64,000 nucleotides of DNA from CAYPNP01 sp964412195 (GTDB taxonomy: Bacteria > Acidobacteriota > JAAYUB01): positions 1 to 64,000 of the forward strand of contig CAYPNP010000023.1 in NCBI GenBank assembly GCA_964412195.1. The letters run 5' to 3'. The translations under genes and the position numbers were made by a program. Positions within the stretch are counted from its first letter, which is position 1. Each line of letters opens with the position of its first letter. The notes beneath the pieces were generated by a model that had not been told where the DNA came from, did not search any database, and saw only the letters and a program-made list of their open reading frames with translations. This document shows positions 6,760 through 15,509 of the stretch, one piece after another.

Positions 6760-9474
6760 CTAAACTCCCTCGTACTCGGTCCGGGCGATGATCTCGTCCT
6801 GGACGGGCTTGCCGATCTCCACCCAGTACTGCGTGAAACCGGCCACGCGGACCATCAGGTCGCGGTAGTTGCCGGGGTTCTTCTGTGCGTCCTTGAGGAC
6901 CTTCGAATCCACGACGTTGAACTGGACGTGGAAGCCGCCCTTGCGCATATAGGCCCGGATCAGGTCCAGGAGCTTGCGGGCGCCCGCCGCCCCCTGGATA
7001 GCCGTGGGGTGGATCTTGACGTTGAGCTGGGAGTTCTGCGACATGGAGTGGTCCCAGACCGACGCCGAGTTCAGCAGCGCGTACGGGCCGTTGCGGTCGG
7101 TGCCCGGGTAGGCCGACAGGGAGGCGTCGGCGAACGTGGTACCGGCCAGCCGGCCGTCGGCGGAGGCGATGGCGGCCGAGCCCATGGCGCCGTGGGTCGA
7201 CACGGAGATCTGGCACGGGTACAGCGAGTGGCCGTACAGCGACTCGTACCGGCGGCAGTCGGGGCAGAAGAAGTTTTCCCACTCCAGCAGGAGGCCGTCG
7301 GCCGCCGGGTCGTCGTTGCCGTACTTGGGCGCCTGCAGGGCCAGGAAGTGGAGCTTGTCCCACCGGGCGTCGTCGCCGTCCCGCTTCTCCTGGTCGGCCA
7401 GGGAGAAGGAGTCCACCTCCCGCGCGGTCTTGAAGCCGAAGTTCTCCTGCAGCGCCTGCCGGTAGACGTCCAGGCTGACCGCCCGGTCCTCGTACACGAG
7501 CTTCCGGATGGCGGCCAGGCTGTTGATGCAGTTGACGGTGCCGGCGCTCTCCACGTTGAAGGTGGCGTTGAAGCGGTAGCCCAGCTCGTGGATCAGGTGG
7601 CCCTTGTCCAGGCAGTCGGGCTTCAGCAGGGACGTGATCACGGCCATGTTGTTCTTGCGCCAGACGTCGTGCTGGATGTTGTTGGTCAGGGTCAGCACCT
7701 CGACGGTCTCCTGCCAGTAGCGCTTGAACTGGTCCCAGAGCTCCTCGAAAGTCTCGAATTTTCGGCCGTGGGGCTTGTAGACCTGCTCGCCGGTGCGCTG
7801 GTCCCGGCCGTCGAACAAAGTCAGCTCCAGCACCTTGGGCATGGAGATGAAGTGCACGCCGACGCTGGTGGGCTGGCCCGCGCCGCCGGGGATCCAGTAT
7901 TCCTTGCCGTTCAGGTGCAGCGGCTTCCAGACGCAGGGGGACGTCTCCAGGCATCCGCCGATGCCCCAGGCCCGCACGTCTTCGATGGTGATGCCCTCCG
8001 GCCCGTACTGCTTCTGCAGGAATTGCTCGGCGATCCGGTTGTTCATGAAGGCCGGGTAGCCCGCGCCGGTCTTGATGCAGTCCATGGCCAGCATCAGGAA
8101 GTCCTCTGGCAGCTTCTCGTCGTAGAGCAGCGCGATGGTGGACTGGGGCATGGCGTTGCGGATGCCGGCCTCCAGGAGCAGGTACTCCAGGCGGTTGCAG
8201 GCGGAGCGGCCGTCCTTGGCGAGCCCGCCGATGGAGACGGTGTTGAAGGTGTTGCCGGACAGGACGCCGCCCACCACGCCGGTGGAGGCGAAGCAGTCGA
8301 TGGACGTCTTCACGATCCGGTCCAGCTCCAGCAGCTCCAGCACCTCGTCCTCGGTGATCCGGCCGGCGGCGATGTCCTGCTCGAAATAGGGGTACAGCAC
8401 CTGGCCGATCCGGCCCGGGGACATGCCGGAGATGGCGTCCTCGTTCAGCACGGCCAGGTGGACGGTCTCGATCATCTGGAACGCCTCGAGGAAGTTGCGT
8501 GGCTTGCCGTGCGCGAGGTACTCCATCCGCCCGCCGATCTCCTCGTATTCCAGTCTCTGCTGCGGGTCTTTCTCGATGCCCGCCAGCCGCCGGGCCTCCT
8601 TGGCGTAGTTGAGGCACCAGTTCTGGACGCCCTCGACGGCCAGGATGACGGCCTCGTAGTTGTACAGCCGGTTTAGGCCCACCAGTCCGTCGCCGTCGGC
8701 CCGGCCCGCCACCTTCGCCTTCATCTCGCGGGCCATGGCGATCAGGCCGTCGAAGCCGTACTCCAGCGGGTAGTAGTAGTTGAGGACCTCGCGGCCCTGC
8801 GGCAGGGTGAAGCCGGAGTCGAACATGCACACGATGGCGCGCATGATCTTCTCCTTGGTCTCGTAGCCGGGGACCATCATCTCGTATTTGTGGCCGAGGT
8901 CGTCCACCGACTTGTCCTTCCACATCCGGGCCAGCTTCAGCAGGGCCGGGATCTCCTCCTGGCGCATGCCGAACTTGCCGGCGATGGACACGACCTTGCC
9001 GAAGCTCCGGGGGACGTTGCCGCCGCCGGCGCCGAACTTGGAGTGCTCGTCCACCGAAGCCGCGCCGCGCTTCAGCGCCTCCTGGTAGAACTCGTCCTCC
9101 TTGGCCATGTAGTAGCCCTCGGACAGCCAGGGCATCGGAAAGGAGCCGCGGAAGAAGGCCGCCTTGTGCATCACCAGCTTTTCGCCGGGGTAGATCACCG
9201 GGGTGAGGTGGGAGAAGGCCGTCTTCAGCGCCATCGCGCGCCGGACCACCGGGATCTCGCCGTCGTGGGCGAAGTACTCCCGCGAGTACCAGTACGGAAA
9301 CTCGTTGTTGGCCGAGGACAGCGTCTGCATGAAGACGTCCTTGAGCTTCGCGACGCGGGGGTGGGGCTCCCGCCGGATCTCGCGGTCGACGATGTGCCCG
9401 GGGGCCTTGCCGCAGGCCTCGAACTCCATGGAGATCCCCGCGTCGGCCAGGATCTCTTTCAGCTTCATCGCCAT
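6760..9474 (-). CDS. hpdB: 4-hydroxyphenylacetate decarboxylase large subunit (glycyl-radical enzyme)
   Basis: Decarboxylates 4-hydroxyphenylacetate, a tyrosine fermentation product, to p-cresol under strict anoxia. The 904 residues match the known ~900-residue enzymes nearly end to end. The thiyl cysteine and its partner glutamate are C508 and E510 in 'GGCLETSP'; the radical glycine is G879 in 'VRVAGFTQYW'. The C-terminus 'ARTEYEGV' also fits HPAD. The start at 9474 has GGAGG 9 nt upstream. The longer in-frame extension to 9729 is non-coding in character. A TATACT box at 9556-9561 could be the -10 of the operon promoter, though I see no convincing -35. First gene of hpdBCA. Confidence 0.95.
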   Translation of the reverse strand: MAMKLKEILADAGISMEFEACGKAPGHIVDREIRREPHPRVAKLKDVFMQTLSSANNEFPYWYSREYFAHDGEIPVVRRAMALKTAFSHLTPVIYPGEKLVMHKAAFFRGSFPMPWLSEGYYMAKEDEFYQEALKRGAASVDEHSKFGAGGGNVPRSFGKVVSIAGKFGMRQEEIPALLKLARMWKDKSVDDLGHKYEMMVPGYETKEKIMRAIVCMFDSGFTLPQGREVLNYYYPLEYGFDGLIAMAREMKAKVAGRADGDGLVGLNRLYNYEAVILAVEGVQNWCLNYAKEARRLAGIEKDPQQRLEYEEIGGRMEYLAHGKPRNFLEAFQMIETVHLAVLNEDAISGMSPGRIGQVLYPYFEQDIAAGRITEDEVLELLELDRIVKTSIDCFASTGVVGGVLSGNTFNTVSIGGLAKDGRSACNRLEYLLLEAGIRNAMPQSTIALLYDEKLPEDFLMLAMDCIKTGAGYPAFMNNRIAEQFLQKQYGPEGITIEDVRAWGIGGCLETSPCVWKPLHLNGKEYWIPGGAGQPTSVGVHFISMPKVLELTLFDGRDQRTGEQVYKPHGRKFETFEELWDQFKRYWQETVEVLTLTNNIQHDVWRKNNMAVITSLLKPDCLDKGHLIHELGYRFNATFNVESAGTVNCINSLAAIRKLVYEDRAVSLDVYRQALQENFGFKTAREVDSFSLADQEKRDGDDARWDKLHFLALQAPKYGNDDPAADGLLLEWENFFCPDCRRYESLYGHSLYPCQISVSTHGAMGSAAIASADGRLAGTTFADASLSAYPGTDRNGPYALLNSASVWDHSMSQNSQLNVKIHPTAIQGAAGARKLLDLIRAYMRKGGFHVQFNVVDSKVLKDAQKNPGNYRDLMVRVAGFTQYWVEIGKPVQDEIIARTEYEGV

Positions 9475-9650
9475 GAACGGCCTCCGGCGGACAAAGTGCG
9501 GCCGGGAGCAGGGCGTACCGCGCGACGGCCGCCTCGATCCCCGGTTTCGCCGGACAGTATAACCGAATCCATCGCCCTTTTTCTCGAAATTGTGAGCCGG
9601 GCCGCCACGGGGCGTCGCCCTCCGGCGGAGCCCGCGCCCCCGCGACGTAG

Positions 9651-9672
9651 CCCGCGTCGTCCTCGACGCGGG
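9651..9672. repeat. Short perfect hairpin in hpdB upstream spacer
   Basis: CCCGCGTCG and CGACGCGGG form a 9-bp stem with a TCCT loop. No T-run follows on either strand, so it does not look like a terminator. It may be a relic of another repeat family. The 503-nt spacer 9475-9977 holds this hairpin, the REP-like pair, a terminator and a TTCGATG fragment, and no gene. Confidence 0.5.
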
Positions 9673-9730
9673 AGGACAATCGGCGAAACGGCGGTGAGGC
9701 GACGCGGCAATCATTGACCCGCCACTCATT

Positions 9731-9857
9731 AGTCAGTACCGGCCAGCGTGAGCTGCCGGCGCGAGATGTCGCTCAACGGCCGATTGCACCCGATGATGCA
9801 AATCGTCACCCCCAGCTGAGTCAAGCTACCCGCCGGTGGCTGACGCCTACCGGTACG
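9731..9857. repeat. REP-like palindrome, inverted pair
   Basis: Left copy AGTCAGTACCGGCCAGCG... (9731-9775) and right copy ...GCTGACGCCTACCGG (9829-9857) belong to the family at 3844 and 34921. They face each other across about 55 nt. The left copy includes the downstream GCGAGATGTCGCTCA extension, also seen in diverged form at 34921-35050. Confidence 0.7.
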
Positions 9858-9877
9858 GAACGCTTGCCGTCATTCCA

Positions 9878-9912
9878 GGGGAAAAACAACGGGAACCGCC
9901 AGGCGGTTCCCG
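9878..9912 (-). terminator. Intrinsic terminator downstream of the selenoprotein gene
   Basis: On the minus strand CGGGAACCGC pairs with GCGGTTCCCG (10 bp, 3-nt loop; 9890-9912). The T-rich tract TTGTTTTTCCCC follows immediately. It lies 65 nt past the stop of the TlpA-like gene and is correctly oriented for it. Confidence 0.75.
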
Positions 9913-9945
9913 TTCGAGGTTCGATGCTGGATGTTCGATGTTCGG
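9913..9945. repeat. TTCGATG-type array, single short arm
   Basis: A few 7-nt TTCGATG/TTCGGCC units directly follow the terminator hairpin. Same family as the paired arms at 19321, 57266 and 62911, here without a partner. Confidence 0.55.
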
Positions 9946-9977
9946 CCGGCGCCTGTTCAAGGGCCAGCCGGACCGGT

Positions 9978-11330
9978 CTACAGCAGCCCCAGGATCTGCT
10001 TCTCGAGCTTCTCCTCGTCCCCCGGCTCGAAGCCGATGTGGCACTGGACGACCTTCCCGTCCTTGGTGATCAGGAACGAGGTCGGGAAGACCATGACGCC
10101 GAACTGGCTCCGGACCACGTCCGGGTCGCCGGCGTTGTTCTCGAGGAAGGTGTAGGTCAGCTTGTTCTGGGCGATGAAGTCCTGGGCGCCCTTGGTGTTG
10201 CGGGTGGCTTCGACGGCGACGATCTCGAATCCCTTGTCCTTGTACTTTTCATACAAGGGCTGCAGGCGTGGCAACTCCACGCGGCAGCCCCCTCAGGTGG
10301 GGAACCAGAAGGACAGGAGCACGACCTTGCCCTGGGTGGAGGCAAAGCTGAATCCCTTGCCCGCGTAGTCGGGCAGGGTGAAATCGACCATCGCCTTGGC
10401 GTACTTGGGGCGCAGGCCTTCGAGCCAGGCGTCGAAACCGGCCTCGGCTCCGCCTTTCTTGAGGTAGGCCTCCTTCAGGACGGTCTGGTACTCGGGGTCG
10501 CCGCCGAAGAGGGCCGGCCGGGCAAGCCGTTCGATGGCGGCGTCATACTGCCCGCCCAGCAGGAGGGCCTTGCCCCAGTAAAGGTCCAGCGGATCGTAGC
10601 TCGTGCCGACGAAGTTGCGGGTGACGAACGGGTCGGCGGCCTGGAAGTCGGCCAGCGCCCCGGCGCCGTCGCCGGTGTTGGCCTTCGCCCAGCCGCGGTA
10701 GGTGAACAGGAAGCCCTTGCGGCTGTCGGAGCGCCGCTTCAGGTCGGCCGGGGTGAACTGGCGGTTCGGGGCGTCCTTCTGGATGCTCTCGGGGGTGGCC
10801 AAGGGCTCGGCCTTGGCCGCGGCGGAGAGCACCTCCGCCCACAGGCCGGCCTTGGCCAGCACGGGCAGGAGGGTCTGGAAGTTCCCGAAGTTGGCGTCGG
10901 GCGCTCCCAGGATCTCCCCGGCCAGGGCCTTGACCTTGTCCTTCTGGCCCAGGTCGGCGTAGGCCTCGACCAGGACCGACTTCACGCCCCGCTGCGCGTC
11001 GGGGGTCTTGACGGCAGCCAGGACGGCTTCCGCCAGGGGCAGAAAGTCGGGCAGCTTCTTCATTTCCGCGCAGGCCTCCCGGGCGGCGTCCAGCAGGTTG
11101 ATGCTGTACCGGTGCTCGGGGAACTTGGTCACGAAGTCCTTGCACAGCTCGAACCGCTCGGCGGGCGTCTGGGCCGCCCGGAGCTTGGGCAGGATCTGCT
11201 GGAAGTAGCTGTCCCCGTCGGGCGGCTTCTCGGCGGCCGGCTGCGCCTGGGGGGGCGATTGGGCCGCCTGGGCCGCCACCGGCAGGGCCAGCGCCGCCAG
11301 CAGCAGGATCAGGGGAATGAGTCGTCGCAT
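9978..11330 (-). CDS. Secreted TlpA-like thiol oxidoreductase with in-frame UGA (selenocysteine, UGGC motif)
   Basis: One reading frame of 450 residues with a single in-frame TGA at 10293-10295. The start at 11330 follows GGAAGGAG and gives a signal peptide ('[16 protein letters not shown]'). Residues 25-310 form a helical repeat-like region. From about 315 a TlpA/thioredoxin domain reads 'KVVLLSFWFPT', then UGA (residue 346), then 'GGCRVELPRL', and ends in 'GVMVFPTSFLITKDGK', the cis-Pro loop. The UGA takes exactly the place of the first cysteine of the CxxC motif, giving U346-G-G-C349. A two-part stem-loop starts 2 nt after the UGA. Both facts fit selenocysteine insertion and not decay. Likely role: periplasmic or surface redox chemistry. 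selA-D are not in this window. Alternative: a recent nonsense mutation. Confidence 0.82.
10257..10295 (-). promoter_or_regulatory. Candidate bacterial SECIS element
   Basis: Directly after the in-frame UGA the mRNA can fold as GGGCUGC/GCAGCCC (7 bp, 10284-10290 with 10257-10263). A small asymmetric internal loop follows, then GCGUGG/CCACGC (6 bp), closed by the 5-nt apical loop AGUUG. The apical loop begins 15-16 nt after the UGA and has G at its second position. That fits the general bacterial SECIS requirement for a stem-loop with an early loop G at about 16-37 nt. The stem is unusually perfect for coding sequence. Confidence 0.7.
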
Positions 11331-11391
11331 TGCACACTCCTTCCGAAATGTCAGTCGATCATACGTGACGGCGATAGTGAAGGTTCGGATC

Positions 11392-11602
11392 ATTGCGAAT
11401 TGCGAATTGCGGATTGCGAATTGAAATCCCGAACCTCCGGACAAGGTACGTTTCTCTCGGATGCGCTTGTGACTTCACCGGATCATTCTATCTTATCGGC
11501 CTCGGCCAATTCGCGTTCGGAAATTCGCAATTCGCAATCTTAAGATCCGTCCGCCTCTGCCAATTCGCAATCCGCAATTCGCAATTCGCAATTCGCAATT
11601 TC
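11392..11602. repeat. GCAATTC-type inverted arms between two minus-strand genes
   Basis: The left arm (11392-11423, GCGAATT units) and the right arm (11506-11602, GCAATTC units, interrupted) are inverted relative to each other. They enclose about 80 nt with no gene. The right arm ends in the stop codon of the FAH-family gene. The same family recurs at 52353-52389. Period 7. Confidence 0.85.
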
Positions 11603-12455
11603 AAGCGGGGACGATCCGGTTCCGGATGGTGCCGATTCCCTCGATCTCGCACTCGACGACGTCGCCGGGCTGCAGGAACTCCGGCGGCGTGCGGGCGAAG
11701 CCGACGCCGGCCGGCGTGCCCGTGGCCAGAATGTCGCCGGGCAGCAGGGTCAGGCCCCGGCTGAGCCACTCGATCAGGGTGGGCAGGTCAAAGATGAACT
11801 CGGCGGTGGACGCGTCCTGCTTGACGACCCCGTTGACACGCGACACGACCCGCAGCCGGTGCGGGTCAGGCACCTCGTCGGCGGTGGCGATCCACGGCCC
11901 CATGGGGCAGCAGCCGTCCAGGCTCTTGCCCTTGAAGAACTGGCCGCCGTGGCCGGTCTGGACGTCCCGGGCCGACAAGTCGTTCACCACGGTGTAGCCG
12001 AACACATGCGCCATCGCCTCGTCTCGCCGGATGTTCTTGCCGCCGGCGCCGATGACCACCGCCAGCTCCGCCTCCCAGTCCAGCTGGGCGGTGACGGCGG
12101 GATCCAGCGGGACGTCGGCGTAGGGCCCGTTCACGGCGGTGGTGGCCTTGGTGAAGAAGAGCGGCCGCTCCGGCAGGCGCACCTCCTTGCCCCGCGCGGC
12201 GAAGCCCTCTCGGGCGTGCTCCAGGTAGTTCAGCCCGACGCAGATGACGTTGCGGCGCGGGACGGGGATGGGCGCGAGCAGCTCCAGCTCGGCCAGGCGC
12301 CGGACGGGGCCCACCGCCCGCTCTACCCGGTCCCGGCCGGCGGCTCCCTGCTCGATGAGGCCCAGGACCGTGGCGCCGGGCAGGGTGACGACCTCCTCGC
12401 CGCGCACGACGCCGGCGGCGGGGCCCTCGGGGGTCTGGAAGGTGATCAGGCGCAT
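11601..12455 (-). CDS. Fumarylacetoacetate hydrolase (FAH) family protein
   Basis: Cytoplasmic metal-dependent hydrolase, decarboxylase or isomerase acting on 2-oxo acid derivatives. The 284 residues match the two-part form: a small N-terminal domain to about residue 65, then the FAH catalytic domain. The metal-site glutamates are in 'DWEAELAVVIG'. 'NDLSARDVQ' and 'GDILATGTPAGVG' are further family signatures. AGGAGG precedes the ATG. Substrate is not predictable; candidates include acylpyruvates and aromatic ring-cleavage products. It stands alone between the toxin-antitoxin pair and the selenoprotein. The stop abuts the GCAATTC repeat. Confidence 0.9.
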   Translation of the reverse strand: MRLITFQTPEGPAAGVVRGEEVVTLPGATVLGLIEQGAAGRDRVERAVGPVRRLAELELLAPIPVPRRNVICVGLNYLEHAREGFAARGKEVRLPERPLFFTKATTAVNGPYADVPLDPAVTAQLDWEAELAVVIGAGGKNIRRDEAMAHVFGYTVVNDLSARDVQTGHGGQFFKGKSLDGCCPMGPWIATADEVPDPHRLRVVSRVNGVVKQDASTAEFIFDLPTLIEWLSRGLTLLPGDILATGTPAGVGFARTPPEFLQPGDVVECEIEGIGTIRNRIVPA

Positions 12456-12492
12456 GGGGCCTCCTGGGAGAATTTCGGATCGGACAACAGGG

Positions 12493-12526
12493 ACGCGGAC
12501 ATCGGATTTCGGATTTCGGACCTCGA
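12493..12526. repeat. CGGATTT-type short array
   Basis: GCGGACATCGGATTTCGG followed by further CGGATTT/CGGACCT units, period 7. Same family as the arrays near 1000 and 13611. It lies 37 nt upstream of the FAH-family start. The rest of 12456-12714 shows no gene. Confidence 0.6.
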
Positions 12527-12714
12527 GGGATTCATATCCAATTGAAATGGCCGGACCGGGCCGCTTCCGCCAAATTCTACACCGGCCGGGGTGAGGATTC
12601 CATCCACCTTAATCTCCGCTGGGAGAAATTCGCCGGGAGAAGGATTCATGATTATGGAGTACTTTTTCATGAATTGGTGATATGATCATTCCGGCGGACT
12701 TGGAGGTGAGATCG

Positions 12715-12987
12715 ATGGCGAATCTTCAAATCAAGGGAATTGACGATAGTCTCTACGCCGAGATCAAGCGTATGGCGGCCCGGGAAAACCGCTCCGTCAG
12801 CCAGCAGGTGCTCTTCCTGGTGCGGGAGTACCTCAGCGGCCGCGGGCGCAAGCCATCCGAGAAACCGGTCGCCGTCCGTCTGCTGGAGCTGGCCGGTTCC
12901 TGGGAGGATCGCCGCACCGCGCCCCAAATCGTGACCGATTTGCGGGCGGCCCGGAAGAATTCCCGCCGCCTGAACCGGGGGCTGTAG
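12715..12987 (+). CDS. Ribbon-helix-helix antitoxin (VapB/CopG-like)
   Basis: A 90-residue DNA-binding antitoxin. The N-terminus 'ANLQIKGIDDSLYAEIK' is a typical RHH beta-strand and first helix, followed by 'RENRSVSQQVLFLVREYL' as the second helix. The basic C-terminal tail probably binds the toxin. I chose the ATG at 12715 because TTGGAGGTGAG lies just before it; an upstream in-frame ATG at 12682 has no such site. The stop TAG is followed immediately by the toxin ATG (TAGATG), the tight coupling usual for toxin-antitoxin pairs. It probably represses its own promoter, by analogy with the family. Confidence 0.85.
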   Translation: MANLQIKGIDDSLYAEIKRMAARENRSVSQQVLFLVREYLSGRGRKPSEKPVAVRLLELAGSWEDRRTAPQIVTDLRAARKNSRRLNRGL

Positions 12988-13398
12988 ATGTTCCTGCTGG
13001 ACACCGACACCCTCATCTACCTGCTGAAGGGCCAGCCGGAGGTGGTACGCAACCTGCAACAGCACGAACGCGATCCAATCAAGGCCAGCGTGATCACGCT
13101 GATGGAACTGTACTACGGCGCCTACAAGTCGGAGCGCGTCACCGCCAACCTGGCCAAGATCAAGGCGTTGGAGAACGCGTTGGAAGTCGTGCCGCTGGGG
13201 CCCGAAGCCGTGGAGATCTTTGGTCTGCAGAAAGCCGAACTGGAGACTTCCGGAACACCCTTGGACGACTTCGACCTAGCTATCGCGGCGACGGCGCTGG
13301 CCAACAACCTCACCCTGGTCACCAACAACGTCCGGCATTTCCGCCGGGTGGAAGGCCTGCGGCTGGAGAACTGGACGGAACCACCAGTTGCCGAATAG
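12988..13398 (+). CDS. vapC: PIN-domain ribonuclease toxin (VapC family)
   Basis: A 136-residue PIN domain, which cleaves RNA using a cluster of acidic residues and Mg2+. Visible acidic positions are D5 ('FLLDTDTLIYLL'), E41 ('LMELYYGAYKS') and the 'PLDDFDLAIAATA' motif near residue 92, followed by 'LVTNNVRHFRRVEGL'. This order is characteristic of VapC. It starts directly after the antitoxin stop. The downstream 251 nt contain only short-period repeats, so the pair is a self-contained module that may have been acquired horizontally. Confidence 0.93.
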   Translation: MFLLDTDTLIYLLKGQPEVVRNLQQHERDPIKASVITLMELYYGAYKSERVTANLAKIKALENALEVVPLGPEAVEIFGLQKAELETSGTPLDDFDLAIAATALANNLTLVTNNVRHFRRVEGLRLENWTEPPVAE

Positions 13399-13460
13399 TG
13401 CCACCTTCGATCACGGAGGATCCGCTCTACGGACGCTGCGTCTCTGTGCGTAAATATTTC

Positions 13461-13640
13461 AGGGCTCGGGACTGGGGGCTCGGGACTCGGCAGACGTTGA
13501 CAAAGAGTAGCGGATCGAGACCCGAGCACCGAATCCCGAGACCCGATTACAAGCACGATTACGATGACGAGCACGAGCATGAAGGACCGACCCGGTCCCA
13601 GCCCCCAGATCCGAGATCCGATGTCCGAAGTCCGATGTCC
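13461..13640. repeat. Mixed short-period arrays after vapC
   Basis: GGGCTCGGGACT units (13461-13490) face the inverted CCCGAGACCCGA units (13517-13547). These are followed by GATTACGA/GAGCACGA units of period 6 (13546-13583) and CCGATGTCCGAAGT units (13605-13640). Four families are packed between the toxin stop and the SppA stop, filling the convergent spacer. Confidence 0.8.
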
Positions 13641-13649
13641 ACTCCCCGG

Positions 13650-15509
13650 TCACTCCCCGGCGTACGGGCAGTAGGCGTACACCCCGTTCGGGTCGTTGAA
13701 GCGGGCGTAGACCTCCGCCTGCCGCGCCAGCGCCCGGGCCGGCGCCAGCCAGGCCGGGACATGGGCCGGCAGGGCCGACTCGCCGCCGGCCAGGCGCGCC
13801 GCGCCGCTCATCATATCGGCCACCAGCTGCTCCTTCCAGTTCATCTTCTTCTGGATGTAGCGCACCTGGTAGTCCTTGCCCAGCTTGGCCCGCGCGGCCG
13901 CCGCGGCGATGGCGTCGGGCAGCCCGCCGAGCTTGTCCACCAGGCCCAGCCGCAGGGCGTCCTCGCCGCTCCAGACCCGGCCGCGGGCGATCTTGTCCAC
14001 CGCGGCCTTGTCCATCTTGCGGGCCTCGGCCACGCGGGTCAGGAACTCGTCGTAGCCCCGGTTGATGATCTGCTGGATCACCTCGCCCACCATGGGATTG
14101 AAGGGCCGGTCGGGTCGCATCGCCCCCGCCAGCGGGGTGGTGCCCACGCCGTCCACGTGGATCCCCAGGAACTTGCCCAGCGGCTTGTCGTAGGTGGGGA
14201 ACATCCCGAAGATGCCGATGGAGCCGGTGATGGTGGCCGGGCTGGCGAAGATCTCGTCCGAGGCGGTGGAGATCCAGTACCCGCCCGAGGCCGCCAGCGT
14301 GCCCATGGAGACCACCACCGGCTTGCCGGCCTTCCGGGTCAGGACGCACTCGCGCCGGATCACCTCGGAGGCGAAGGCGCTGCCGCCGGGGGAATCCACC
14401 CGCAGCACCACCGCCTTGACGTTCTTGTCCAGCCGGGCGTCGCGGATCAGGGCCGCCGTCGAGTCGCCGCCGATCGCGCCCGGCGGCTGGGAGCCGTCGA
14501 GGATCTCGCCCTTGGCCACCACCACCGCCACCAGGTTGCCCTTGGCGCCGGCGCCGGACCGGTCGCCGCCCACCGATTCCAGGTAGTCATCGAAGCCGAT
14601 CTGGTTGAAAGTGTGCTTCTCCTCGTCCTCGCCCACCAGCTGGACCAGCCGGTCGCGGACCTCGTCCTTGTTGGCCAGCTTGTCCACCAGCTTGGACTTC
14701 AGGGCCATCTGCGCCGTCTGGCCGCCGTTCTCGGCCAGCCGGTCCTTGAAACCGTCGATGTAGCCCTGCAGGTCGGCCACCTTCAACTTGCGGGAGGCGG
14801 CGGTCTCCTTCAGCCAGGTGTTCCACAGGTCGCCGAGGAACTCCAGGTTCGCCTGCTTGGCCTCTTCAGACATGTCGTCGCGCAGGAACGGCTCCACGGC
14901 CGACTTGTACTCGCCCACCCGGAAGACGTGCACTTCCACTTCCAGCTTGTCCAGCCCCTGCTTGAAGAAGGTCGCGAAGCGGCTGAAGCCCTCCAGCAGG
15001 ACCATGCCCATGGGGTGGATGTAGATCTCGTCGGCCGTGGCGGCCAGGAAGTACTGGTTCTGGTCGAACTCGGCGCCGGAGGCGATGATCTTCTTGCCGG
15101 ACTTCTTGAATTCCATCAGGGCTGCCTTCAGGTCCAGCAGCTTGCTCATGCCCACGCCGCCCATGCCGTCGAGGTCCAGCACCAGCACCTGGATCCGCGG
15201 GTCGTCCTTGGCCTTGCGGATGGCGTCCAGCATGTCCTTGAGCAGCACCTCCTCCTCGCCCTGCCCGGTGATCCGGCCGGTGATCCGGTCCAGGGGATTG
15301 CCGCTGAGTTGCTCCACCACGGCGCCCTTGGGATTCAGCACCAGGGCCGCCTTGCCGGGCACCGACGGCCCGCCGCTGGTGAGCGCCACCACGATCAGGC
15401 CGATCACGATCCCCCAGAACACCGCGTTCAGGATGAGGCGGCGGAACAGGTCCAGGCCGCGCCCCGTCGAAGCCAGCACACCCTTCCACCCACGAGTTCC
15501 TTCTGCCAT
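13650..15509 (-). CDS. sppA: Signal peptide peptidase SppA, 67K type
   Basis: Membrane-anchored serine protease that degrades cleaved signal peptides. The 619 residues hold an N-terminal membrane helix (about 26-45) and two tandem ClpP-like domains, the long E. coli-type arrangement. The catalytic lysine is K202 ('GEYKSAVEPF') in the first half and the nucleophile is S408 ('AASGGYWIS') in the second half. 'RVDSPGGSAFASE' is also conserved. The start at 15509 follows AAGGAG; the 16-residue upstream extension is not needed. It is monocistronic, facing vapC across repeat-filled DNA. Confidence 0.95.
   Translation of the reverse strand: MAEGTRGWKGVLASTGRGLDLFRRLILNAVFWGIVIGLIVVALTSGGPSVPGKAALVLNPKGAVVEQLSGNPLDRITGRITGQGEEEVLLKDMLDAIRKAKDDPRIQVLVLDLDGMGGVGMSKLLDLKAALMEFKKSGKKIIASGAEFDQNQYFLAATADEIYIHPMGMVLLEGFSRFATFFKQGLDKLEVEVHVFRVGEYKSAVEPFLRDDMSEEAKQANLEFLGDLWNTWLKETAASRKLKVADLQGYIDGFKDRLAENGGQTAQMALKSKLVDKLANKDEVRDRLVQLVGEDEEKHTFNQIGFDDYLESVGGDRSGAGAKGNLVAVVVAKGEILDGSQPPGAIGGDSTAALIRDARLDKNVKAVVLRVDSPGGSAFASEVIRRECVLTRKAGKPVVVSMGTLAASGGYWISTASDEIFASPATITGSIGIFGMFPTYDKPLGKFLGIHVDGVGTTPLAGAMRPDRPFNPMVGEVIQQIINRGYDEFLTRVAEARKMDKAAVDKIARGRVWSGEDALRLGLVDKLGGLPDAIAAAAARAKLGKDYQVRYIQKKMNWKEQLVADMMSGAARLAGGESALPAHVPAWLAPARALARQAEVYARFNDPNGVYAYCPYAGE

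Noticed and set aside
6760..9474. Phenylacetate or indoleacetate decarboxylase as identity of the glycyl-radical enzyme
   Set aside because: Those enzymes are not known to have the small iron-sulfur subunit, which is present here, and the glycine-loop and C-terminal sequence match HPAD.
9475..9729. N-terminal extension of hpdB to 9729
   Set aside because: Arg/Pro-rich translation of non-coding DNA without an RBS; the internal start at 9474 has GGAGG and gives the usual HPAD length.
10281..10300. Reading the TlpA-like locus as two genes or as a frameshifted pseudogene
   Set aside because: Both parts are in the same frame, only one stop codon separates them, the second part would start in the middle of a thioredoxin domain, and the stop coincides with the redox cysteine and is followed by a stem-loop.
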